64,000 nucleotides of DNA, taken from contig JALCLA010000001.1 in NCBI GenBank assembly GCA_022647565.1, positions 1,178,001-1,242,000 on the forward strand. The letters run 5' to 3'. Positions within the stretch are counted from its first letter, which is position 1. Every line of letters begins with the position of its first letter. The translations under genes and the position numbers were made by a program. Source of the DNA: Chiayiivirga sp. Lineage in GTDB: Bacteria > Pseudomonadota > Gammaproteobacteria > Xanthomonadales > Xanthomonadaceae. This document shows positions 50,701-58,762 of the stretch, in pieces. Below the pieces are notes generated by a model, which saw only the letters and a list, made by a program, of their open reading frames with translations, searched no databases and was not told the origin of the DNA.

Positions 50701-52127
50701 GCCTGCTCTGGGTCGCGGTCGCACTGATGCTGCCCATGCTGGGCGGATCGGCGGTGTGGTGTGCTCTGGTCGGTCGCCCGCGGGGAACGTTTGGCTGGAG
50801 CGCGGCCCTCGGCAGCGGGTGGTTGGTTGGCTCCGTCGCGTGGGGCGGAATCCTGACCTTCTTCGATGCGGTATCCACACCCGATCTTTTCTTCCGGACC
50901 GCGCCGTGGCTCGCGGGGTTCGTGCTGGTGGCGGCTTGCGCAGCCTGGCGCTGGGCGCCGGCTCCGATGGAAGACCTTTCCGCAGGCCAAGCCCGACCCA
51001 CGAGGTTCGAGCGGCTGACTGTGGCGGCGGCAGGGTTGGTGTTGCTGGTCGCGGCGGTGGCGATCTGGATGCAGGCCACGAGCCTGCCCACCTTGACGTG
51101 GGATGCCTGGAACGCCTGGCTCGCCAAATCCAAGGCCTGGTACTACGCCGGACAGTTCCTGCCGGTGCGCGGGTTCGATGATTGGCTGCAAGCCTCGCCC
51201 GGCAGTGCGATCACCACGACGGCCTGGGTCTATCCCGAGGCCTTGCCGCGCTACGTGTCATGGGTGGTGAGCGCTGCCGGAACCTGGAGCGATGCCGCGG
51301 CCCAGAGTCCCTGGCCGGCCGCGTGGATGGCACTGGGCCTGTCGTGCTTCGGCCTGCTCGGTCTGGCCGGCTGCCGCACGAGCGTCGCCGCTGTGGCGAC
51401 GACCGCCTTGCTGACCTTGCCCCTGATCACCGCGCACGCCTCGCTGGCGGGCTACATGGATCTGTGGCTCGCGGCCATGCTCATGCTCGCGGGTTCCCAT
51501 TGGCTGCGTTGGCATCGTTCCCGTTTCTGGCGCGACGCCGTGTTCGCCGTGCTGTGTGCCGGGCTGCTGCCCGCGATCAAGCCCGAGGGTGCGATCTGGT
51601 TGCTGTGCCTGTCGGCAGCCACCGTGCTGGTGCTGCTCCCGCGTTGGTTGCGCTGGGGCATGGTGTTGCTCGGACCGCTACTGTGGGCCGCCGCCTTGCC
51701 CTTCGGTGGCCTGCGCGTGCCCTTGCCGGGGCTGGGTTGGCTGCGTCTGGGCTGGGGTGAAGTGGAGATTCCGACTCGCGGCGTGATGTCGCTGGAGTGG
51801 CATCCGGTGCTGGACGAGGTGGCGGAAACCTTGTTCCTGATGCCGAACTGGTCCCTGTTCTGGTATCTCGCGCCGCTGATCGTCCTGCTGCGCTGGCGCG
51901 AACTGCGCCGCCTGCCGGCCTTGGCGGGTCTGGGCTGGTTCCTGACCTTTGGCTACGCCTTCCTGTGCCTTCTGTTCTTCTTCACCGACGCCGCTGCCTG
52001 GGCCGAAAATCTCACCAGCATCAATCGTGTGCTGATGCACATCGTGCCGATCACACTGGTCTGGCTCACCTTGCTGTGGGCGGGTCCGACAGTACCTCGC
52101 GATACAGCGCCGTCCACTGCCGCGTGA
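50697..52127 (+). CDS. Polytopic membrane protein, glycosyltransferase-C-like
   Basis: 476 aa with about eleven to twelve transmembrane helices. An exported loop reads TLTWDAWNAWLAKSKAWYYAG after TM3, resembling the acidic first loop of ArnT/GT-C glycosyltransferases that use lipid-linked sugars (DxW type). The C-terminal soluble part is minimal. Activity is inferred only. Starts in a 4-base overlap with the upstream gene and its last 62 bases overlap the end of the convergent glycosyltransferase gene. Confidence 0.68.
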   Translation: MSLLWVAVALMLPMLGGSAVWCALVGRPRGTFGWSAALGSGWLVGSVAWGGILTFFDAVSTPDLFFRTAPWLAGFVLVAACAAWRWAPAPMEDLSAGQARPTRFERLTVAAAGLVLLVAAVAIWMQATSLPTLTWDAWNAWLAKSKAWYYAGQFLPVRGFDDWLQASPGSAITTTAWVYPEALPRYVSWVVSAAGTWSDAAAQSPWPAAWMALGLSCFGLLGLAGCRTSVAAVATTALLTLPLITAHASLAGYMDLWLAAMLMLAGSHWLRWHRSRFWRDAVFAVLCAGLLPAIKPEGAIWLLCLSAATVLVLLPRWLRWGMVLLGPLLWAAALPFGGLRVPLPGLGWLRLGWGEVEIPTRGVMSLEWHPVLDEVAETLFLMPNWSLFWYLAPLIVLLRWRELRRLPALAGLGWFLTFGYAFLCLLFFFTDAAAWAENLTSINRVLMHIVPITLVWLTLLWAGPTVPRDTAPSTAA

Positions 52128-53217
52128 CCGCGTCGATGCGGTAGTGGTGTTCGAATCGATCACGGCCGGCGGCGCCCAGTGCAGCGCGGAGAGACGCATC
52201 CGCCGCCAGGCCTCGCAGCGCAACGGCCAGTGCGGTGGCATCGCGCGGCGGCACTTTCAATCCGGTTTCACCGTCCACCACCACGGTGCCGACGCCCGAG
52301 CCGGGGATATCCGAGGCGAGTACCGGCTTGCCGGCGCGCATCGCCTCCAGCAGCACCAGGCCGAAGGCTTCGGCACGATCCACCGAGGGCAGGCAGAACA
52401 GGTCGCAGGCCCGGTACGCGGCTTCCAGCGTGGCATCGTCCAGGTGTCCGGCTAGGCGCACGCGCGACCTCAGACCGAGATCGGTGATGCGTGATTCCAG
52501 GGCGCGACGCTGCTCGCCTTCTCCCACCAGCAACAGGCTGGCCTCCGGTACCTGCGCGAGCGCATCGAGCAGCACATCGAAACCCTTGTAGTAGCTCAGT
52601 CGCCCCACGGCGAGCAGGCGCAAGCCGGCGCCGGGCCAGAGCGGAGCCGGGCCCGCCGCACCGGCTTCCGGCATGCCGAGTGGAATGACCCGGCAACGCG
52701 CTTGCCATGGAGCCAACGCCCGGCTCGCAGCAAGATAGGCCGGTGACGTGGCCACGATGCGCGCCGCGCGAGCATTCAAGGCGTGCTCGAAACGGCGATA
52801 CACCGGATAGCCCAGGCGCAGGCCGAGTTGGCGGCTGTCGTCGGGGATGTCCGCATGCCAATGCACGACCCACGGCAGGCGTCGCGACGCGCGCGACAGC
52901 AAGGCCCAGTAGGCAGACGGGTTCGGAACATGCAGGTGCAGCAGATCGGGTTTGAACTCGCGCAATGCGCGACCCAAATGCACGGGCCAGGACGGACTGA
53001 TCGGCACGAACACCGCCTGTCCCCAGCAGGGCAGCGCCTGCACCGCGACGCCCTGCGGGTCGCGGCGGCGATAGCCACGCAGATCACCCGGCGCGGCGTG
53101 CACCAGGGCGGCCACGTCCAGGCCCGATTGCACCTGGGCTGCGGCAAGGTCCGCGAGATGGCGTTCGACGCCACCGGCATGCGGTGGGTAGAACTTGCCC
53201 AGATGCAGGATGCGCAA
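52066..53217 (-). CDS. GT4-family glycosyltransferase
   Basis: About 383 aa GT-B fold enzyme. It starts with RILHLGKFYPPHAGGVERHLADL (GT4 N-terminal motif) and carries the EX7E motif EAFGLVLLE in the sugar-nucleotide domain, followed by MRAGKPVLASDIPGSG. It should transfer a sugar from a nucleotide donor to a lipid-linked or polysaccharide acceptor. No ATG fits; TTG 53217, three bases after the DUF2304 stop, gives the expected N-terminus (CTG 53223 is an alternative). Third gene of a GT2-DUF2304-GT4 operon. Confidence 0.87.
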   Translation of the reverse strand: MRILHLGKFYPPHAGGVERHLADLAAAQVQSGLDVAALVHAAPGDLRGYRRRDPQGVAVQALPCWGQAVFVPISPSWPVHLGRALREFKPDLLHLHVPNPSAYWALLSRASRRLPWVVHWHADIPDDSRQLGLRLGYPVYRRFEHALNARAARIVATSPAYLAASRALAPWQARCRVIPLGMPEAGAAGPAPLWPGAGLRLLAVGRLSYYKGFDVLLDALAQVPEASLLLVGEGEQRRALESRITDLGLRSRVRLAGHLDDATLEAAYRACDLFCLPSVDRAEAFGLVLLEAMRAGKPVLASDIPGSGVGTVVVDGETGLKVPPRDATALAVALRGLAADASLRAALGAAGRDRFEHHYRIDAVTRQWTALYREVLSDPPTAR

Positions 53218-53219
53218 GG

Positions 53220-53639
53220 TCAGGTCGATCGGGTCTCGGGAACGGATGGCGGGTGCGCCGCGGGCGCGGCGTCGCGCCGCGCGTCGGCCTCGCGCTCCTC
53301 GCGCAACTGCTTCAATTCCAGTTCGAGGAGCGCCACCTTCTGCAGCAGCCGCCGCAGGCGACGTTCGCGCCGGGTCACGTCCACGTCCACGCCCAGCAGC
53401 TTCAACAGGATCGCGACGATTGCCACCATGGCCAGCAACATCGGTGGGTAAGCCACGCCGAGGCGCACCCCGATCCAGTCCACGATGGCGGGGTAGAAAC
53501 CCACTGCCAGCGCCGCCAGCGCAATCGCCAGCCACCACAGTGCGTAACTGCCATGCAGGTGGTCGCGCCGCACCAACCAGAGGATGCCCAGCGCCAGCAC
53601 CACGCCGAGCGCCACCGAGGTGAGGTAATAGGAGGTCAT
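53220..53639 (-). CDS. DUF2304 small membrane protein
   Basis: 139 aa. Three hydrophobic helices (MTSYYLTSVALGVVLALGILWLV, then about 30-50 and 65-88) and a charged coiled-coil tail (RRLRRLLQKVALLELELKQLREEREADARR). DUF2304 proteins are commonly encoded next to GT2 dolichol-phosphate-mannosyltransferase-like enzymes, as here, and probably anchor them. ATG 53639 overlaps the GT2 stop by four bases. Confidence 0.82.
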   Translation of the reverse strand: MTSYYLTSVALGVVLALGILWLVRRDHLHGSYALWWLAIALAALAVGFYPAIVDWIGVRLGVAYPPMLLAMVAIVAILLKLLGVDVDVTRRERRLRRLLQKVALLELELKQLREEREADARRDAAPAAHPPSVPETRST

Positions 53640-54454
53640 TGCGCGGAGTGGTTTGCCGGCATCGGGCGCGGCCCGCCAAACCGGCCGATGCGCGCGATGC
53701 ACAGCAGGGTGGTCTGGGCCATGTAGCGCGCCACCGTCCACCAGGACGAAAACACGCGCGACTGACCAACGCTACGGGGGTGCATCGTCACCGGAACCTC
53801 ATGCACGGACAGCCCGTATTTTCGCAGAAGCAGCAAGACGCCGACATCCTGATAGTCGAGCAAGGTGGCTTCAGCCGAGGCCAGCACCTGCAGGGCTCGC
53901 GGTCCGTACACCCGTAGCCCGGAGGTGAGGTCCTCCACCCCGAGCCCGGTAATGGTGCGAAACCAGGCCCAGGCCAGGCGCTTCGGCCCGCTGAGGCGTT
54001 CGGGAAAGGTGCCGATGACCACATCGGCACCGGTTTGCTGCTGCGCAGCAAGCAAAGCCGGCACCGATTCGGGTTCGTGCTGCCCATCGGCATCGAGGGT
54101 CACGACGATTTCGTAACCGTGGCGTCGGGCAAACCGGAAGCCCGTCTGGGTTGCGCCCCAGGCCCCGATTTGCTGGCTCAATTCAATAACTTGCGCGCCT
54201 GCGGCCCGAGCTTCGCGCGCGGTATGGTCGGTGCTGGCATCGGAAACCACCACGCAATCGACCCGGGTGCAAGCCGCTAGCCGTGTCAGCACGTCCGCCA
54301 CGGTGGCGGCCTCGTTGTGGGCTGGCAACACAGCCAGCACAGGCCTTCGGAACGACGCGGCAGAAGGGGGCGACACAGGCAGTGGCCTTTTTCGGATCGA
54401 CAACGCGTATGTATGGTACCAGCCGGCTCCAGGCCACCGGATCGGCGGCGACAC
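53636..54454 (-). CDS. GT2-family glycosyltransferase
   Basis: Up to 272 aa GT-A fold enzyme of the dolichyl-phosphate mannosyltransferase/ArnC-like type. LAVLPAHNEAATVADVLTRLA, VVSDASTDHTAREARAAGA and the metal-binding VTLDADGQHEPESV are visible, then GSGLR-like LTSGLRVYGPRALQ. No C-terminal membrane helix is present, fitting partnership with DUF2304. The start is uncertain: ATG 54454 gives an unconserved leader; TTG 54403, GTG 54376 or GTG 54340 are possible. It is transcribed away from the dockerin-cassette gene. Confidence 0.82.
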   Translation of the reverse strand: MSPPIRWPGAGWYHTYALSIRKRPLPVSPPSAASFRRPVLAVLPAHNEAATVADVLTRLAACTRVDCVVVSDASTDHTAREARAAGAQVIELSQQIGAWGATQTGFRFARRHGYEIVVTLDADGQHEPESVPALLAAQQQTGADVVIGTFPERLSGPKRLAWAWFRTITGLGVEDLTSGLRVYGPRALQVLASAEATLLDYQDVGVLLLLRKYGLSVHEVPVTMHPRSVGQSRVFSSWWTVARYMAQTTLLCIARIGRFGGPRPMPANHSAQ

Positions 54455-54552
54455 GTGCCTGTGTTTACGTGTCGGTGGCAGCGTGCTAGTGTCCTGCGCA
54501 CTTCGGCAACGCTGCCGTTCCGGGGATCACTCTTTCAAGGGTTACGACAGAC

Positions 54553-55404
54553 ATGAATCTTTCCCGCAAAATTCTCGCTGGCGCGGTCATCGCGCTGTTG
54601 CCGCTGACGGGTGCGATGGCTTGCACGACGTCGGCGTGGAGCTCGGTCTCGGGCGCGCCCGTTGCTGGCGATCCCATTCCTGGCGATGGAGACGTTACGA
54701 CCAGGTATTCGGGCCTTTGCGGCCTGAAGACGGCCTCGGGTGGTAGCAGTTATGTGGTGAGCAATCACCCTGCCGACAGCACCTATCGTGCACGGTTCTA
54801 TGTGTTGACTACGCCGACTGCCAATGCAACGGTGTTTCAGGCCTACTCTGACGAATTGGCAGAGAAGCCCGTGATCACGGTGGAGTATCAGCCGGGTGCG
54901 TCAGCGTTCGCATTCACCATTCCCGGTGCCCCGCTGGCAAATGTCACGGGTATCCAGGCCAATCAGTGGTACGGCATCGAGGTGTTCCGGCAGGTGGGTG
55001 CTCCGGCCGTGGTGTCGGTTCAGGGCGGAGGCGGCAATGGCTTCGATCCGGTCGACAACCGTAATGAGCAGAACATCACCAGGATCGTGGCAACCGTGAA
55101 CAGCGGTACGAATAACGCCACGGGTGGGACGGTGGAAGCCGCGCGTTTGGGAGCAATTGGCGCGACGACGGGAGTCGTGACGGTTGACGAGTTCGATTCA
55201 AGCCGGAGCGCGGCAACGCCTATCGGATTCCTGCTGCGTGGAGATGCCAACAGCAGCGGTACCCGAGATGCAGGCGATATCACGGCGACCGCTCGAGAGT
55301 CCGTAACGCCCGGGTCTTTCGCAGGACAGCCGGATTGCAATGAATCCGGTGGTGTTGATGCGGGTGACATTACTTGTATTGCCCGCGTTTCCGTCGGGCT
55401 GTGA
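54553..55404 (+). CDS. Secreted protein with C-terminal dockerin-like repeats
   Basis: 283 aa. A signal peptide (MNLSRKILAGAVIALLPLTGAMA) precedes a beta-rich domain with several Cys. The last 54 residues (230-283) hold two EF-hand-like calcium loops: GDANSSGTRDAGDI and DCNESGGVDAGDI, separated by about 30 residues. This is the GDxNxDGxxDxxD layout of type I dockerin. In cellulosomes dockerins bind cohesins; outside them they occur in many secreted bacterial proteins. GC content looks lower than in neighbouring genes. It leads a three-gene secreted cassette. Confidence 0.78.
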   Translation: MNLSRKILAGAVIALLPLTGAMACTTSAWSSVSGAPVAGDPIPGDGDVTTRYSGLCGLKTASGGSSYVVSNHPADSTYRARFYVLTTPTANATVFQAYSDELAEKPVITVEYQPGASAFAFTIPGAPLANVTGIQANQWYGIEVFRQVGAPAVVSVQGGGGNGFDPVDNRNEQNITRIVATVNSGTNNATGGTVEAARLGAIGATTGVVTVDEFDSSRSAATPIGFLLRGDANSSGTRDAGDITATARESVTPGSFAGQPDCNESGGVDAGDITCIARVSVGL

Positions 55405-55418
55405 GAGAGGACTTGACC

Positions 55419-55880
55419 ATGCGTAGTTCAATTCTGGCTTTTGCCCTGCTCACGAGTGCAGGTACGGTTGCTGCAGCCCCGTCTCTGATTGCCTCGACGG
55501 ATGCCAAGGGCGGTGTGACATTGGAGTTTGTGGCCGACTCGGCCGCGCCCGTCAATGCGGTTCTTATCGAGTTGCCCTTGGTTATCAAGACAAAGGTGTC
55601 GGAGCAGTGCATCAAGGCGCCATCCGGTTTTGCGGCGTTGTGCAACGTTGATAATCAGGTATTCAAGGCCTTGGTGTATTCGACCAATCCCGACGCGGCC
55701 ATTCCGTCTGCTATGCTTGGCCGGGTTGAGCTTCCGGCAGGCGCGGTTTCGCTGGCCAAGAGTGGTGAACTGGACGGCTTGAAGATGAGCGGGTCTGACA
55801 GTGCTGCAGCTCCCGTAGTGGGCGAGGTGCTGTCGCAGGGCCCCACGGGCCAGCGCGCAACATCGGCGCAAGAAAAGTGA
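55419..55880 (+). CDS. Secreted protein, possibly cohesin-like
   Basis: 153 aa with a signal peptide (MRSSILAFALLTSAGTVAA). The mature part is beta-strand-rich (GGVTLEFVADSAAPVNAVLIELPLV, then FKALVYSTNPDAAIPSAMLGRVELP). The alternation and the VYSTN...LGRVELP segment faintly recall a cohesin module, which would fit a dockerin neighbour, but this is a guess. Otherwise function unknown. ATG 55419 lies 14 bases after the dockerin gene, so the two are probably one transcript. Confidence 0.6.
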   Translation: MRSSILAFALLTSAGTVAAAPSLIASTDAKGGVTLEFVADSAAPVNAVLIELPLVIKTKVSEQCIKAPSGFAALCNVDNQVFKALVYSTNPDAAIPSAMLGRVELPAGAVSLAKSGELDGLKMSGSDSAAAPVVGEVLSQGPTGQRATSAQEK

Positions 55881-55926
55881 TCTGATCAACACCAAATAAT
55901 TGTTCCGTTTATCGGGGAGTGACGAA

Positions 55927-57225
55927 ATGATGCGTCAAAGTTTGATTGCACTGTCGGTTGTGTCGGCCTTGGCCTACTCTGGCTTGGCGAGTGCCACGTT
56001 GGGTGCGGGTAGCAATAATGTGTCGGCGGGAGCGACTGCGCAGTCGACCCCGATCACCTATGCAACGCGGGCCACCATCACGGCGGTAGGTTTTGATGCC
56101 AACGTAGTGGAGAACCAGGACATTCTGGTCGACGCCAGCGTGGCATTCCAGGTGACGACGGGTGCCGGCACCTTCGTAGCTTGCGACGGCAATTCGCGCG
56201 TTCAGAACGATTTCAATACGGAGATCACCTGTAGTGCAGCCGGTGTGTACTCGATTCGCACGCTAGATAACGCGCCGGTGCCGAATCTGACCGGCAACAT
56301 GCGGGTGTTGTACAACGTTGAGGCGGCCGCGCCGGCAGCTGGAACGGCGAATGTCACGTTTGGTGCGTATTGTACCGGCACGCAGACGCCGGCCACCGAT
56401 GGGTGCGTGGCGTTCTTCTTGGCAAGCACGGCGCGTGACGATGCGCCGACTGCACCGACCTCGACCAACGGCACCATCACGGTGCAGAGTGCGGCGCCGC
56501 CCGCGCTGACCTTCGCTCCGGCGAGCGGCACGGTCGTGTCGGGTGCGACGTTCTCGATCACGCCGTCCGGTGGCCAGGCGGGTGGCAGCGCCACCTACAG
56601 CTGCACTGGCGCTGGCGTGAACTTCACCAATGGTGCCGGCTCCATCAATACCGGCGGTGCGGCTGTCACGGTGACGCCGACCTGTGCGGCTTCGGGATCG
56701 GATCTGCCGATTTCGTGTACGCACACGGGTGGCGCGGGTAGTACGGCATCTCCGGTTGCGTACACGGTCGATTGCCCGGCAGCTCCGGCCCCAGTCTTGG
56801 CCAGTACCCCCGCCAATGGCACCACGCTGAGCTGCAACGGCGCGCCGGGTAACGTCGTCAACACGCAGGCCACGATCCAGAACACCGGCAACGCCGACAT
56901 GACTGGCGTCAGCTGCAGTGTTTCGGGTGCAGGCTTCGCCCTGCAGACGGCTCCGACCGGCACGATCGCGGCGGGCGGTTCGTCGAACGCCGTGGTGGCC
57001 TGTACAGTTCCGGCCACGGGCACAGCCACGGGCACCCTGTCGTGCACCACCACGGCTCCGGCCGGTGGCGCGCTGTCGTTCCCGCTGTCGTCCTCGGGCC
57101 AGACGGTGCCGGTCTTCGTTGAGCCGGACATCATCCCGACCAACTCGCTGTGGTCGAAGCTGGGTCTGGTGGGTCTGTTGGCGGTGCTGGGTCTGGTTGC
57201 GGTCGGCTTCCGCCGTCAGCAGTAA
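55927..57225 (+). CDS. Surface/secreted protein with IPTL-CTERM-like sorting tail
   Basis: 432 aa. A signal peptide (LIALSVVSALAYSGLASA) is followed by repeated immunoglobulin-like beta domains with paired Cys (two blocks near 200-290 and 295-390). The C-terminus has an IPTN motif, then WSKLGLVGLLAVLGLVAVGF and RRQQ: motif, single hydrophobic helix, basic end. That is the tripartite layout of PEP-CTERM/IPTL-CTERM sorting signals, with IPTNSLW in place of IPTLSEW. It should be membrane-held and then processed for the surface. ATG 55927 or 55930; GGGGAGT upstream. Confidence 0.78.
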   Translation: MMRQSLIALSVVSALAYSGLASATLGAGSNNVSAGATAQSTPITYATRATITAVGFDANVVENQDILVDASVAFQVTTGAGTFVACDGNSRVQNDFNTEITCSAAGVYSIRTLDNAPVPNLTGNMRVLYNVEAAAPAAGTANVTFGAYCTGTQTPATDGCVAFFLASTARDDAPTAPTSTNGTITVQSAAPPALTFAPASGTVVSGATFSITPSGGQAGGSATYSCTGAGVNFTNGAGSINTGGAAVTVTPTCAASGSDLPISCTHTGGAGSTASPVAYTVDCPAAPAPVLASTPANGTTLSCNGAPGNVVNTQATIQNTGNADMTGVSCSVSGAGFALQTAPTGTIAAGGSSNAVVACTVPATGTATGTLSCTTTAPAGGALSFPLSSSGQTVPVFVEPDIIPTNSLWSKLGLVGLLAVLGLVAVGFRRQQ

Positions 57226-57249
57226 GATCTGGTTTCAGGTGGACTCGGG

Positions 57250-57277
57250 AAGGGGCGCTTCGGCGCCCCTTCTCATT
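57250..57277 (+). terminator. Rho-independent terminator after the secreted cassette
   Basis: A 9-bp stem (AAGGGGCGC / GCGCCCCTT) closed by a stable TTCG tetraloop and followed by CTCATTT, 25 bases after the stop. It insulates miaA. Confidence 0.8.
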
Positions 57278-57343
57278 TGACGGGCGCTCCCCGGCGCCAA
57301 TTCTTCTCATCAAGCGACGGCGTGGCGAACTGTCCAGTCAGCG

Positions 57344-58342
57344 ATGGACGCCCCGGCTCCACGGTCATCTTTCGAACGGGCTTGCTTCGTGCCGAACACC
57401 GATTCGCGCCTCGATACCAGGCCACCCCTGATCGCCTTGATGGGACCAACGGCGTCGGGCAAGACGGCGCTGGCGGTGGACTGGGTAAGCTCGCGTCGCG
57501 CCGAACTCATCAGCGTCGATTCCGCTCTGGTCTATCGGGGCATGGACATCGGCACGGCCAAGCCTGACGCGCTCACGCGGGAGCGTGCGCCGCATCGGCT
57601 GATCGACCTGCGCGAGCCGCACCAGACCTATTCCGCGGCCGAGTTCCGGGCCGATGCCCTGGCAGCGCTCGACGAGATCCGCGCCAGCAACCGCTTGCCG
57701 GTGCTGGTTGGCGGCACGAGCTTGTACCTGCGTGCGTTGCTGCACGGCCTGTCTGAAATGCCCGAGGCCGATGTGTCGACCCGGGCGCAGATCGAAGGCA
57801 AGGCGGCCGAGCGCGGGTGGCCGGCCATGCACGCCGAGCTGGCCCGCGTGGACGCGGTCGCAGCGCGTCGCATCCACCCCACCGACGCGCAGCGCATCCA
57901 GCGCGCGCTGGAGGTATGGCGGCTCAGCGGTCGCCCGATCTCGGATTGGCAGCAGTGCCATCGCCGCCAGCCCTTTCCGTGGCGCGTGCTCAAGCTGGTG
58001 GTGTGTCCGGCAGACCGTTCGGTGCTGCATCAGCGCATTGCGCAGCGCTTCGACGCGATGCTCGATGCCGGCTTTCTCGACGAAGTGCGCCGCCTGCGCG
58101 CCGACGCGCGCCTGCATCCGGGACTGCCCGCGATGCGCGCGGTGGGTTACCGCCAGGCCTGGGAATATCTGGACGGCGAAGGCGACCTAGACTCCCTGCG
58201 GCAGCGGGGCATCGCCGCCACACGCCAGCTTGCCAAGCGCCAGCTCACCTGGTTGCGGGCCCAGTTCGACGCGCGCTGGCTTGATCCCGCCACGCAGAGT
58301 CGGGAAATCGAGGCTGCCGTGGACGACTTCCTCGGCGGCTGA
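57344..58342 (+). CDS. miaA: tRNA dimethylallyltransferase
   Basis: MiaA prenylates A37 of UNN-decoding tRNAs. The protein has the P-loop [16 protein letters not shown], the [19 protein letters not shown] and [14 protein letters not shown] segments and QRIQRALEV. It is 332 aa from ATG 57344; GTG 57389 would give 317 aa, closer to the usual length, but neither start has a clear ribosome-binding site. It precedes hfq as in E. coli. Confidence 0.95.
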   Translation: MDAPAPRSSFERACFVPNTDSRLDTRPPLIALMGPTASGKTALAVDWVSSRRAELISVDSALVYRGMDIGTAKPDALTRERAPHRLIDLREPHQTYSAAEFRADALAALDEIRASNRLPVLVGGTSLYLRALLHGLSEMPEADVSTRAQIEGKAAERGWPAMHAELARVDAVAARRIHPTDAQRIQRALEVWRLSGRPISDWQQCHRRQPFPWRVLKLVVCPADRSVLHQRIAQRFDAMLDAGFLDEVRRLRADARLHPGLPAMRAVGYRQAWEYLDGEGDLDSLRQRGIAATRQLAKRQLTWLRAQFDARWLDPATQSREIEAAVDDFLGG

Positions 58343-58472
58343 TTCGCGCGCCGTCGTGGCGGGGCGCGTGTACCATGTCCTTGACTTGTCGTCATTGCAC
58401 CCCATTTGGGATTCAGCGCGGACGACGCTTCCGGCCTTGGCCGGCACAACAACACATCAGCAGGAGACAAGC

Positions 58473-58754
58473 ATGTCGAAGGGCCAGTCATTGCAGGATC
58501 CGTTCCTGAACGCGTTGCGGCGCGAGCGTGTCCCGGTGTCGATCTACCTCGTCAACGGCATCAAGCTCCAGGGCACGATCGAATCCTTCGACCAGTTCGT
58601 GGTGCTGCTGCGCAATACCGTCAGCCAGATGGTCTACAAGCATGCGATTTCCACCGTGGTTCCGGCCCGCAACGTGCGTATGGCGCCGCCCGGTGCCCAT
58701 GGCGGCGGCGAGGGCAGTCATGCCGACGACGCGCACACGCCCGACGAGGAGTGA
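58473..58754 (+). CDS. hfq: RNA chaperone Hfq
   Basis: 93 aa Sm-like hexameric RNA chaperone for small regulatory RNAs. [34 protein letters not shown] and the proximal-face YKHAIS motif are intact; the acidic, disordered C-terminus ([17 protein letters not shown]) is typical. AGGAGA precedes ATG 58473. Upstream 130 bases may carry its own promoter. Confidence 0.96.
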   Translation: MSKGQSLQDPFLNALRRERVPVSIYLVNGIKLQGTIESFDQFVVLLRNTVSQMVYKHAISTVVPARNVRMAPPGAHGGGEGSHADDAHTPDEE

Positions 58755-58762
58755 CGGCGTAA

